The translations under genes were made by a program, and so were the position numbers. This document shows positions 42,274-50,692 of a stretch of 64,000 nt of DNA, piece by piece. The stretch comes from CAADGY01 sp900696665. Its GTDB lineage: Bacteria > Acidobacteriota > Terriglobia > Bryobacterales > Bryobacteraceae. The notes under the pieces were generated by a model. It did not search any database and was not told the DNA's origin. It saw nothing but the letters and a program-made list of their open reading frames with translations. Numbering within the stretch: the first letter of the stretch is position 1; each line of letters starts with the position of its first letter. The stretch is taken from the NCBI GenBank assembly GCA_035063885.1, contig JAPSFM010000001.1, forward strand, positions 97,315-161,314, given 5' to 3'.

Positions 42274-44102
42274 CTCGCGATTCCTCCCGGCCGGGCCGCT
42301 GCGGAGGGCCGGCCTTCGATCTCACTAAGCCGCAGGTATGCCACGTCGGGTGACACGATACTGGAGGTTGCCTTGAACCCAGCAGCCCGGCCTTCCTCGA
42401 TAAACAGAACTTTATCCGCTCTCCGAATGGTTGGCGGACGGTGCGTAACGATAAAGGTGGTCTTGTTCCGAATGAGTGGAAGAAGAGCGTCGTAGAATCG
42501 CTCTTCGGTTGCCTCATCGAGCCCTGTGGCCGGTTCATCCAGCACCAGGAACGGGGTGTCTTTGAGCAGCGCGCGAGCCAGCGCGATTCTCTGCCGCTGG
42601 CCGCCGGAGAGATTGCCGCCGCTCTCGTCGAGAATTGTATCGTAACCTTGCGGTAACTGCAGAATGAAATCATGCGCCTGCGCCGCCCGGGCTGCCGCGA
42701 CAATCTCTTCGAGCGAGGCGTCCGGGTTGCCGTAGGCGATGTTTTCCCGGATGCTGCGCCGGAACAGGTAGGGGTCCTGCGGCACCACGCTGATCCGATC
42801 GCGCAGAGACTCGACCTGGAATCGCCGGATATCCTGGCCATCTATCAAAACCACACCTTCCCAGGGATCGTAGAACCTCATCAACAGCTTGACCACCGTC
42901 GATTTTCCGGTGCCGCTTGGGCCCACCAGGGCAACGCTCTCTCCAGGCTTCGCGGTAAAGCTGACATCTTTGAGCACTGCGTTGCCCGGGGTATATCCGA
43001 ACGTCACACCTTCAAATCTGGCCTCGCCTTCAAATCGCGGGGCCTTGATTGCTCCGGGAGTGTCCTTCACGGCGCCATCCAGGTCCAGAAGTTCCGCGAC
43101 CCGTTCTCCGGCCACCAGCGAATTCATGAATTCCGCCAGCAGGTCGGACAGGCGGTTGATGGGGTCGTATAGATCAGCAGCGTACTTGGCGAAGAGAATC
43201 ACATCGCCCGGCCCCAGTTTGCCTTCGAGAGCGCGCGCAACGCCATACCAGACAATAAACACGGTGCCGAGCGTGCTGAGGACCTTGGCAATCTGACTAA
43301 ACGCCCGGCTCCAGCGCACACTCTCCATCGCCGCCCGGTAGCTTTCGCCGCTTTCCCTCTTGAGACGCGTCTTCTCCTGCTTTTCCTGATTGAAAGCCTG
43401 GACCACTGTTATCGAACTCATCGTCTCCTGGACAATCGCGGCCACCTCGCTCTCTTTGCTCATCCTTCTCCGCGTCGCCGATCGAACCTGCCGGAAGCAC
43501 ATCCCGCTGACCAGGAGCAACACCGGTACGACGGTCAGCGCTATCAGCGTCAACCGCCAGTCGATCCAAAGCATCATGGCCAGCGTGAACGTGAACGTCA
43601 GAACCGCTTCACCGAGATTCTTCAGGTCGTTTACCAGCAACTCACGCAACTGCCTGACATCGGAAGTCAGGCGCACGACCATGTCGCCGGTTCTGCGTTC
43701 AGCCAGAGAGAAAAGCGAGAGCGACTGTAAATGCCCAAAGACTCTGAGGCGAATATCGTTCACCGCGCCTTCTCCGGCTGCCGAAGCCAGGTACCGGTTC
43801 GTGTAAGAGAAAACGCTCTTGAGGAGCGTGATGGCCAGGAGCGCCAGACAAAGTAGCGTTACGGCGCGCGGCAGTCCGTGCTCAAAGAGCGGAGACAAGA
43901 AGCCCAGGTAAGCTGGCAGCGGCTTACTCCACAAGACGTAATCGAAGATGATCTTGAGCGGCCAGGGTTCGATGAGTCTGAGCGCGGACACCATCAGGAG
44001 GCAGGCGCAGGCCAGCAGGAGCTTCCTCCAATAGGGTTTTAGAAAAGGCACAAAGGTGCGGTAAGCGCGAAAGAAACGGGACAGCCGGTTGACAATCATC
44101 AT
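42270..44102 (-). CDS. ABC transporter, fused permease/ATPase (exporter type)
   Basis: A 610-residue half-transporter with an N-terminal six-helix domain (RAYRTFVPFLKPYWRKLL and onwards) and a C-terminal ATPase: Walker A GPSGTGKSTVV, signature LSGGQRQR and Walker B FLVLDEPATGLDE. It has the MsbA/lipid or peptide exporter layout and should act as a homodimer. No peptidase-C39 domain or leader-peptidase fusion is present, so it is not an obvious bacteriocin exporter. Its start overlaps the phosphotransferase stop by 4 bp, as does its stop with the receptor start. The substrate is unknown; in this operon it might move a sugar, lipid-linked glycan or small product. Confidence 0.95.
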   Translation of the reverse strand: MMIVNRLSRFFRAYRTFVPFLKPYWRKLLLACACLLMVSALRLIEPWPLKIIFDYVLWSKPLPAYLGFLSPLFEHGLPRAVTLLCLALLAITLLKSVFSYTNRYLASAAGEGAVNDIRLRVFGHLQSLSLFSLAERRTGDMVVRLTSDVRQLRELLVNDLKNLGEAVLTFTFTLAMMLWIDWRLTLIALTVVPVLLLVSGMCFRQVRSATRRRMSKESEVAAIVQETMSSITVVQAFNQEKQEKTRLKRESGESYRAAMESVRWSRAFSQIAKVLSTLGTVFIVWYGVARALEGKLGPGDVILFAKYAADLYDPINRLSDLLAEFMNSLVAGERVAELLDLDGAVKDTPGAIKAPRFEGEARFEGVTFGYTPGNAVLKDVSFTAKPGESVALVGPSGTGKSTVVKLLMRFYDPWEGVVLIDGQDIRRFQVESLRDRISVVPQDPYLFRRSIRENIAYGNPDASLEEIVAAARAAQAHDFILQLPQGYDTILDESGGNLSGGQRQRIALARALLKDTPFLVLDEPATGLDEATEERFYDALLPLIRNKTTFIVTHRPPTIRRADKVLFIEEGRAAGFKATSSIVSPDVAYLRLSEIEGRPSAAARPGGIAR

Positions 44103-45106
44103 CCACCTTCAGCCAGTTCGATTTCACCGCGGAGGCACCGTTTGCTATTCGAAAGCCAAGGCTGGCTGATATCCCATTTCCTGTTGCGGAGCACGCAAAT
44201 CTCATAATGCAGGCTTTGCAGGAATGAGGCCGCCGAATACAGGCCTAGACGCTCGCGAGACAGGGGTCCGCGGGCCTCTTCATACGTTTGCAGGAAGCGG
44301 GCGCGGCAGCTTGCCGTGTTGGAGAAAGATCCCCCGCGGAAGTAACCGATGATGGCTGTCTGAGTCAGGAAATAAGCGACTTCCGCTACCGGTTCCTGAA
44401 GGCCGAACGTGTCCAGATCGATCGCCGAATATCTGCCGTCCTCCGCGACAAACAGGTTCTTGGGGTGGAGATCGCCATGAGCAGGGACCAGAGGGCCCGC
44501 CAAACTTCCTTCCAGTCCTTTAATAATTTCGGATACAAGAGCCTCGATATCCGCTGTGCTGGTTGGAAGAGCCTCCAGCAACTCACCGCGGAAACGCTTC
44601 ATCATCTCCCGCCATTGAGTTGCGCGGCTTTCACCGGTGACGCCGGAGGCCTGCAAGGCCGCGACCCATCGGGCGGCGCCTCCAAAGACCTGTTCGCCGC
44701 CCTGCGCAAAGAGAAAATCCGCCACCGCTCTCCCGGGGGCCTTTTCCTGCACCAGGGTCCGGTATTGGCGCAGGTAGCCGGCAGGCCGGACAACGGTGTA
44801 AGCCGACGGCGGCCGGAATCCAGCTTCCCAGAGTTGCGATTGCCACTCAAATACGGCCTTGCCCCGGTCGTTTTCATACACCTTGGCAATCAGGCTTGCG
44901 CCAGAAGAATCCCCCTGCACGAATTCCACCAGCAGCTTATGGAATTTGCTTCGAAAACCGATCGCGCGGCAATCCGCGCTCACTTCACGGGAAACCGCAT
45001 CCTCCAGTTGCGCGAGCATATCGCCCTGCGCGGCATTCGGGGGGAGCCAACCTTTGTCAAGTAGCACCGGCTTGACCGCGACGCCGGTCTGCGCGTTGCC
45101 TATCAT
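44099..45106 (-). CDS. Aminoglycoside-phosphotransferase-family kinase
   Basis: A 335-residue protein with the APH-type kinase fold: the catalytic loop HGDLHPKNLF (210-219) and metal-binding IDLD (229-232). The N-terminal lobe (LIAKVYEN, VVRPAGYLRQYRTLVQEK) is recognisable. The family includes antibiotic kinases, choline and sugar kinases, and maltokinases. Lying directly between a GH57 enzyme and an exporter in one operon makes a sugar or glycan kinase more likely than antibiotic resistance, but this is inference. It overlaps both neighbours by 4 bp. Confidence 0.9.
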   Translation of the reverse strand: MIGNAQTGVAVKPVLLDKGWLPPNAAQGDMLAQLEDAVSREVSADCRAIGFRSKFHKLLVEFVQGDSSGASLIAKVYENDRGKAVFEWQSQLWEAGFRPPSAYTVVRPAGYLRQYRTLVQEKAPGRAVADFLFAQGGEQVFGGAARWVAALQASGVTGESRATQWREMMKRFRGELLEALPTSTADIEALVSEIIKGLEGSLAGPLVPAHGDLHPKNLFVAEDGRYSAIDLDTFGLQEPVAEVAYFLTQTAIIGYFRGGSFSNTASCRARFLQTYEEARGPLSRERLGLYSAASFLQSLHYEICVLRNRKWDISQPWLSNSKRCLRGEIELAEGG

Positions 45107-47034
45107 TTCTCACCTCCGCCTTCCTGTGCCGCCGTGGCGCCTATGCGTACCGTGAACCGCGGGCCGGCCGCATGGAGCGTCATGGCCATTCCGTGGCCGA
45201 ACAATCGTGCTTCCGGCAGCCAGGTCCCGCTTTGGGCCTCCACCCATACGGCCACTGCCATCGCTTTCCATCCGCGCGCTCCGGGACGATCGACCGGCGA
45301 TAGTATCCGTTTGCCGCTCCGCAACAGATTTTCGTAATCCGGAGACAGCCCAAATACGACATCGATAAAAGGCAGCGCGCCGGTAAGTTGATAGGCTATA
45401 GTCAGCCGGTTCTCTCCGCGCCTTAGCCGGATCTCCTTGCACAATCCGAGCGCCATGCTGTCGCGCTGGACATTTCTCAGGACAACCCAAGCCTCGGCGC
45501 CATTTCCGGAGATTTCCTGCGGCTCGAAGCAGTCGTTTTCAAAACCTTGGCCGGCAAGCGCTCCCGGATGGTTCGCCGGCACTTCCATGTGCTTGTTCAG
45601 CTCTTCCATCCAGTTCCAGTCATCGCTGGGATTGCCGATAACCATCGCACCGCGGGGACCATCAAGGACAAACAGATAGACCAGACGGCCGCCCCATCGG
45701 GGCGTTAAGACGGCGAACAGACACTCGTTCTTCATGACGATTTCGTCCTCGCCGTCGTTGTCGATGTCATAAACGTAGGCGTGTGCGTCTTCGGTCTTGT
45801 GGCGCATCCAGTAGGCGGCTTCGGCAATGACCGCGGCATGGCGGCTGTGACTCGCGATGGCGCGAATCCACGGGGTGGGTTGTCCGGCGTAGGAGGGATC
45901 GCCGTGCGGTCCCGACGGGGGAGTGTGCCATGCGGTTTCCCAAGCCGACGTGAGCAGGTGTTTCCGGGCTAGCCCGATCAAACTCCCTTCCGCGCCGAGA
46001 GACGCCAGGTGCTCCACACGGTTTTTCGACCAGTCGAAGTAGCCGCGGTAGCGCTCCCAATCCGCGGCGAAGTACCACTTCCCACAATCTTCGCCGGCGT
46101 GAAAATGGTTCGCTAACTCCCGGAAGGTGCCCGTCTCCACTTGCTTTGTCCCGGCGATGCGCGCGGTTTCAGCCCACTCCCCGAGCTTCACTGGGCGGAC
46201 AGACGAATTCTCATCCACCCACCGCAGGAATTGCTCGAATGCATCGGGTCCCCCCGCTTCCCAGCCGCCTACCGCGGCCGGCTTTTCCATGTCGTCTCCG
46301 TAGATGGCGATTTGATCTCCAACTTCGCTCGTTGACGCTGCCAACCACTCGATCTGTCTCTCCAACTCACGCCAGTGCTCCGGCCGGGTAGGGGGAATAC
46401 TGTGCCGAAGTGTGCTTGAGATAGGTAGCGCGATAAGACCGTGGCCATCGGCGATGCGCCACGGCTGAAACAACTCGCGCCGCCATTCAGGCGCGTGATC
46501 GTACTGATGACGCGGGCTCCCGGCATCGCAGACGGAAAGCAGAACGCGATCGTCGATCACCACGTACTGGTAACCTCCGTTCAACAGGCGTGGATCGGTA
46601 AGAACGTCCGCCATTCGTTCCGTATCCCAGAGTCTTTCGGGCGGCCAGAAGACTGAAACATCGCGTACGTCGGCGGACAGATAATCCTTGTACAAGCGGA
46701 ACTGTTCTTGAAGCTGCCTGAAGTTATCCCGATAACTGAAAAAACGCATGAGATTCTGCCCGTAACAACTGCCGACAAGCTCGACCACCCCTTGGCGGTA
46801 AAGGGCAGTTAGCTCGCTGAGAAACTCCGGATCGTGCCAGGCAATGGCTTCGAGCAAGGTCCCACTGATATGAAGGTTCGCCGGTATGCCGAACCTGGCG
46901 TGCGCGTCCAGCACACGCCGCAACCCGGCGGCGTTTTTGCTTCCCAGAACTTCGCGCAGCCCTGTTCTGTTTTCATAACCATCCGTGATTAGATATTGAT
47001 TCGCATGGTGTATGATTGCTAGCGCAACTCGCAT
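45103..47034 (-). CDS. Glycoside hydrolase family 57-like protein
   Basis: A 643-residue protein, first gene of the four-gene operon. GH57 features are: HHANQ near residues 9-13 (motif 1), VFWPPERLW with Glu133 in the nucleophile position (motif 3), and YGDDMEKP with Asp247/248 (motif 4, general acid). The C-terminal half is a beta-sandwich (VYDIDNDGEDEIVMKN, WGGRLVYLFVLD) like the DUF1925/1926 domains of 4-alpha-glucanotransferases. No signal peptide, so it is cytoplasmic. It likely works on an alpha-glucan or oligosaccharide; the reaction (hydrolysis, transfer, branching) cannot be told from sequence. It is divergent from dut across 307 bp. Confidence 0.85.
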   Translation of the reverse strand: MRVALAIIHHANQYLITDGYENRTGLREVLGSKNAAGLRRVLDAHARFGIPANLHISGTLLEAIAWHDPEFLSELTALYRQGVVELVGSCYGQNLMRFFSYRDNFRQLQEQFRLYKDYLSADVRDVSVFWPPERLWDTERMADVLTDPRLLNGGYQYVVIDDRVLLSVCDAGSPRHQYDHAPEWRRELFQPWRIADGHGLIALPISSTLRHSIPPTRPEHWRELERQIEWLAASTSEVGDQIAIYGDDMEKPAAVGGWEAGGPDAFEQFLRWVDENSSVRPVKLGEWAETARIAGTKQVETGTFRELANHFHAGEDCGKWYFAADWERYRGYFDWSKNRVEHLASLGAEGSLIGLARKHLLTSAWETAWHTPPSGPHGDPSYAGQPTPWIRAIASHSRHAAVIAEAAYWMRHKTEDAHAYVYDIDNDGEDEIVMKNECLFAVLTPRWGGRLVYLFVLDGPRGAMVIGNPSDDWNWMEELNKHMEVPANHPGALAGQGFENDCFEPQEISGNGAEAWVVLRNVQRDSMALGLCKEIRLRRGENRLTIAYQLTGALPFIDVVFGLSPDYENLLRSGKRILSPVDRPGARGWKAMAVAVWVEAQSGTWLPEARLFGHGMAMTLHAAGPRFTVRIGATAAQEGGGEK

Positions 47035-47282
47035 GATAGACAGCCATCACAAGATTGGTAGTTTTACAGCCGGACGCGTTTTGGAGGATTGGAGAGAATC
47101 CCGTTACCGATTCCCTATTGTCTTTATAGTGTACACCATTCGGCCGTCTTTTTGTCCGGCACGCTGCATTTTATCGGGGGGCCACTCATGCTGAGAGTCC
47201 GTCCGTGCATTCTGCGAGTCTCGGGAAACAGTGCGAACAGACTCGGGGCGTAATGTTGGCGGCGCTGCAGGGTTTGGAACGG
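47035..47282. other. Non-coding upstream region of the GH57 operon
   Basis: About 250 bp between the GH57 start and the thyX remnant. It holds no convincing gene: an open frame on the minus strand continues the thyX remnant but has no family resemblance after SKSKVV. A short palindrome GTGTACAC near 47130 and AT-rich stretches (TTTATAGTGTACACC) could be promoter elements for the operon, but I could not pick a convincing -35/-10 pair. Confidence 0.4.
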
Positions 47283-47319
47283 CCGTCACTACTTTGCTCT
47301 TGGATTATTCGGAAGGCAC
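47283..47319 (-). pseudogene. thyX: Remnant of the thyX 5' end
   Basis: Reading minus from GTG at 47319, the frame gives V-P-S-E-stop-S-K-S-K-V-V, against V-P-S-E-K-S-K-S-K-V-V in the intact thyX at 39566. The fifth codon is TAA, where the intact gene has AAA. Similarity then ends within about a dozen codons at 47283. The rest of thyX is absent. This fragment lies upstream of the intact dut, in the same arrangement as the intact thyX beside the broken dut. Confidence 0.85.
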
Positions 47320-47416
47320 TGAGCGTTATGATAGCTACTTCATGCTAGTTCGAATCAAGCGGCTCCGGGCGGACGCGATATTGCCGCGCTATGCGCACGG
47401 TCCCATGGAAGACGCC
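47291..47416. repeat. Direct repeat copy B of the thyX-dut junction
   Basis: Second copy of the 126-bp repeat (copy A at 39538-39663, six mismatches). It spans the thyX remnant, the intergenic gap and the start of the intact dut. Beyond 47416 the copies differ by a 30-bp deletion in copy A between two GGAAGACGC repeats. Together the repeats flank 7.6 kb of sequence with the GH57-phosphotransferase-ABC-receptor operon. Confidence 0.92.
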
Positions 47417-47773
47417 GGAATGGACCTGCATGCGGTGGAAGACGCTGTTCTCGACCCGGGGTTGCCTGTGTCCGTGCCAACCGGAATTGCCATCGAACTG
47501 CCCGCCGGCTTTGAGGCGCAAGTCCGCCCACGGAGTGGTCTCTCTCTGCGCCATTCCATCACTCTGCCCAACAGCCCGGCCACGATTGATCCCGGCTACC
47601 GGGGCGAAATCCGTGTCATTCTGCTGAATCTCGGCAAAGAGAGTTATCATATCCGCACCGGCGATCGTATTGCCCAGATGATCGTTTCCCGCTACGAGCA
47701 CGTCGAGTGGGACGAGTCGGAACTCAATGATTCAGCCCGCGGCGAACGGGGGTTCGGGTCCTCGGGAAGGTAA
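47342..47773 (+). CDS. dut: dUTP diphosphatase (intact)
   Basis: A 143-residue trimeric-type dUTPase with all five motifs: AGMDLHA (motif 1), RPRSGLSLR (motif 2), TIDPGYRGEIRV (motif 3), GDRIAQMIV (motif 4) and the C-terminal RGERGFGSSGR (motif 5). It hydrolyses dUTP to dUMP, the ThyX substrate, so the ancestral divergent thyX-dut pair made good sense. ATG at 47342 matches the start of the decayed copy. No strong ribosome-binding site is visible. It has a truncated twin at 39589. Confidence 0.96.
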   Translation: MLVRIKRLRADAILPRYAHGPMEDAGMDLHAVEDAVLDPGLPVSVPTGIAIELPAGFEAQVRPRSGLSLRHSITLPNSPATIDPGYRGEIRVILLNLGKESYHIRTGDRIAQMIVSRYEHVEWDESELNDSARGERGFGSSGR

Positions 47774-47840
47774 GGTAAGATTCACGACAACAGGGCTCCT
47801 TTTTCCGGTCTACACTGGAGCTTTGCAGGAAAGGTGAACC

Positions 47841-49874
47841 GTGTCGAAGGCTGGCCTGTTTTTATTGGCGTTGTTGGTAGCCCCTGTATATGGGAATCCC
47901 GCGTTAATTCCTCGTCCCCAGCGGATCGAGACGCAGGAGGGCCGTTGGGAACTGCGGCGAGGCTCGCGTATCTCGGCCGCTCCCGCCGCCGAAGTAGAAG
48001 CTCGGAAACTTGCATCCGCGCTCAGCGCCTCCACGGGATTTCGCATTCCTGTTGTCTCCGCCGGCGCGCGGCCGGAAGATATCGTGATGGCGCTCCATCC
48101 TGGCCGCGAGGATTTGGGTGATGAAGGGTACGAGCTGAATATAAATGCGGGCGGCGTCCGTATGGTAGCCCGGCGTCCGGCCGGCCTTTTTTACGCGATC
48201 CAGACTTTTCGCCAGCTTCTGCCGCCGGCATCTTGGCGCCGGGCGCCATCCGCGGCCGGGTCGTTTTCAGCACCCCACGTGAAAATTCTGGACCAGCCAC
48301 GCTTCGGATGGAGAGGTGTTCTGTTGGACCCCGCGCGCCATTTCATCGCAAAGAACATGGTGCTGGACATGATCGATGCCATGGCGATGCACAAGCTCAA
48401 CCGCCTTCAGTTGCATCTCACCGACGACCAGGGCTGGCGCGTGGAGATCCGCGCGTTTCCGCGCCTGACGGCGCGCTCGGCATGGCGGGACGGCACTCTG
48501 ATTGGACATGCCCGGGAGAAACCGGAACGCTACACCAACGTGCCGTATGGCGGCTACTACACACAGGAAGACATCCGGGAGATTGTCGCCTACGCGGGCA
48601 CGCATCACATCGTTGTAGTGCCTGAAATCGAAATGCCCGGACACGCGCGCGCCTGGTTGTCGGCTTACCCGGAGTTTGCGGTGTTTCCGGAAAAAGCGGC
48701 GGGTATGGATCTATGGAGGCATTGGGGCGTCAGCAAAGATGTGCTGGCGCCTCGCCCGAAGACGCTGGAGGCCTGCCGGCGCATTCTGGACGAAATCTGC
48801 GAGTTGTTTCCCTCCACGTGGATTCATATCGGGGGAGACGAGGCGCCGCGTGATCAATGGCGCGAAAGTGAGGAGATGCAGGCGCTGATCCGGAGTCTGG
48901 GCTTGAAGAACGAAGACGAGCTGCAAGCGTGGTTCACGGCGGAGATGAGCCGCTACCTGGCAAGCAAGGGCCGCCGGCTGGTGGGTTGGGATGAAATTCT
49001 CGCCGGCGCCACCATGGGGGGCGGAGAAGCCCGGACAGCGCTCGCGCCGAACGCCATTGTCATGTCCTGGCGTGGAGAAAAAGGAGGCCGCATTGCCGCC
49101 GCGGCCGGGCACGACGTTATTATGGCCCCCACGCAATGGACCTATCTCGATTACCTTCAGGGACCTCGCGAGGAAGAGCCGCTCGGCATCGGAGGCTCGG
49201 TGAGTCTGCTGCGCACGTATGCCTACGAGCCGGTGCCCACGGATTTACCGCCTGCCGCCGCTGCCCGCGTGCTCGGCTCTCAGGCGCAATTATGGAGCGA
49301 GTATATGCCGAGTTCGGAATCCATCGGCTACATGGCGTTTCCTCGCCTGTGCGCGCTGGCGGAGAACTTTTGGAGTCCGGGTGACGCCAGAGACGTCTCC
49401 GGATTCCTGAGCCGCCTGGAACAGCACGAACAGCGGCTGCAGGCAGCCGGCGTGCGATACCGGCCGCTGGCACGGCGCACCAGTTGGCCCGTGGAGCCGG
49501 GACGCGTGATCGCGGAGGCACGTGATGCGGTCATTCACGGAACCGGCATTGTCCGCCGCGGCGATGGAGCGCTCTATCAATGGAAGAGTGAGTATGCGAT
49601 GGTAGGCTGGCGTGTCGAGATCCCGACAGCGGCTGCATACCGCGTTCGTCTGCTACTGGCGGATCCGGCGGATGCGAACCGCATTCCCCTGGCGGCACAC
49701 ATCGGAGGAACCGTGTTGAAACCCGCCGCGGGCGGCACAAGCGGCAGTATCGGCTTCGGCATCTTCAAAGCGAAAACCAGCGGACCTTATCTGTTGTTCC
49801 TGTATCCGCAGGGAGCACCGCCCGAGGAGGGCTTGCCCCCGGTCAAAGGAATCGAATTCGTCGCGGAACGTTAG
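47841..49874 (+). CDS. Beta-N-acetylhexosaminidase (GH20)
   Basis: A 677-residue secreted protein: signal peptide (LFLLALLVAPVYG), the GH20b-like N-terminal alpha/beta domain (about residues 20-145), and the GH20 barrel with ILDQPRFGWRGVLLDPARHF, HLTDDQGWR and the catalytic pair Asp333-Glu334 in IHIGGDEAP. The C-terminal about 150 residues are beta-rich (YQWKSEYAMVGW). It removes terminal N-acetyl-hexosamines from chitin, glycoproteins or peptidoglycan fragments. GTG at 47841 is preceded by AGGAAAGG. It is followed 16 bp later by the amidotransferase-like gene, so the following three genes may be one unit. Confidence 0.95.
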   Translation: MSKAGLFLLALLVAPVYGNPALIPRPQRIETQEGRWELRRGSRISAAPAAEVEARKLASALSASTGFRIPVVSAGARPEDIVMALHPGREDLGDEGYELNINAGGVRMVARRPAGLFYAIQTFRQLLPPASWRRAPSAAGSFSAPHVKILDQPRFGWRGVLLDPARHFIAKNMVLDMIDAMAMHKLNRLQLHLTDDQGWRVEIRAFPRLTARSAWRDGTLIGHAREKPERYTNVPYGGYYTQEDIREIVAYAGTHHIVVVPEIEMPGHARAWLSAYPEFAVFPEKAAGMDLWRHWGVSKDVLAPRPKTLEACRRILDEICELFPSTWIHIGGDEAPRDQWRESEEMQALIRSLGLKNEDELQAWFTAEMSRYLASKGRRLVGWDEILAGATMGGGEARTALAPNAIVMSWRGEKGGRIAAAAGHDVIMAPTQWTYLDYLQGPREEEPLGIGGSVSLLRTYAYEPVPTDLPPAAAARVLGSQAQLWSEYMPSSESIGYMAFPRLCALAENFWSPGDARDVSGFLSRLEQHEQRLQAAGVRYRPLARRTSWPVEPGRVIAEARDAVIHGTGIVRRGDGALYQWKSEYAMVGWRVEIPTAAAYRVRLLLADPADANRIPLAAHIGGTVLKPAAGGTSGSIGFGIFKAKTSGPYLLFLYPQGAPPEEGLPPVKGIEFVAER

Positions 49875-49889
49875 TCCGCTGCCACACTT

Positions 49890-50687
49890 ATGTCTAAAAT
49901 CTATTACGTCGGAGACTGGGCCGTTATGCTGGGCCCGGTATTTGCTGAGACTCCTTTCAACTATGCCTGGAAAGGCACGGACCTGTTCAATTACGGACAG
50001 TGGTTGAAAAACGCCATTGAATCGGACGGCAGGCATCAGGTAACGAGTGTCCCCACGTGGGATTTTTACAAACTGGCTCCAGGACGGTATGAACAGATTC
50101 TGGACGAATACGATGCCTTCATATTCTCGGACGTGGAAGCGAAAAATTTCCAGCTCGATCCGCACTTTTTCGATCGCACGAAATTCGGAAGCAAGCCGCT
50201 GACGTTTCCCGATCGTGTGCGCCTGACCGTGGAAGCATTACGCGCCGGCAAGCACATGATCTTCGCGGGCGGCTGGCTGAGCTTCAACGGTGAGTCGGGG
50301 AAAGGCGGCTGGGGCCGGACGCAGTTGCGTGAGATTCTGCCGGTGGAGTGTCTGAAGTTCGAGGATCTGCGGGAAAGCACGGAAGGGTGGCGGGCCATTG
50401 CCATACAACCGGAACACCGCCTGTTCGAGGGCATCGATCTAACGCAAATGCCGCCGGTACTGGGCTACAACATCGTTAAGCCACGGGCGGGGTGCGATGT
50501 GCTTGCGGTTTGGGAAGGCTCAACGGATCCTATGCTGGCGGCCGGTGAGTCCGGCAAAGGCCGTGTGCTGGCTTACACGTCCGACCCCGCGCCGCACTGG
50601 GGCTGCAACTTCGTCTATTGGGACCAATACACGCAGTTTTGGCTCAATGCGGTAAGTTGGTTGACGGCTGAATCCCAGGATCGTTAG
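49890..50687 (+). CDS. Glutamine amidotransferase-like (ThuA-type) cytoplasmic protein
   Basis: A 265-residue protein with the class I glutamine amidotransferase-like fold (YYVGDWAVMLGP, AFIFSDVEAKNF, MIFAGGWLSFNGESGKGGWG). The nucleophilic Cys of true amidotransferases is not found in an elbow-like position; GGW replaces it, so catalysis is doubtful. No signal peptide. It lies between the GH20 gene and a sodium symporter, suggesting a role in uptake or use of a sugar or amino-sugar compound. Similar genes are common near Gfo/Idh and SSS genes in Planctomycetes and Acidobacteria. Confidence 0.85.
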   Translation: MSKIYYVGDWAVMLGPVFAETPFNYAWKGTDLFNYGQWLKNAIESDGRHQVTSVPTWDFYKLAPGRYEQILDEYDAFIFSDVEAKNFQLDPHFFDRTKFGSKPLTFPDRVRLTVEALRAGKHMIFAGGWLSFNGESGKGGWGRTQLREILPVECLKFEDLRESTEGWRAIAIQPEHRLFEGIDLTQMPPVLGYNIVKPRAGCDVLAVWEGSTDPMLAAGESGKGRVLAYTSDPAPHWGCNFVYWDQYTQFWLNAVSWLTAESQDR

Positions 50688-50692
50688 AACCT

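Noticed and set aside
47104..47289. Minus-strand frame of 61 residues upstream of GH57
   Set aside because: It is the continuation of the thyX remnant's frame beyond the repeat, with no similarity to any family.
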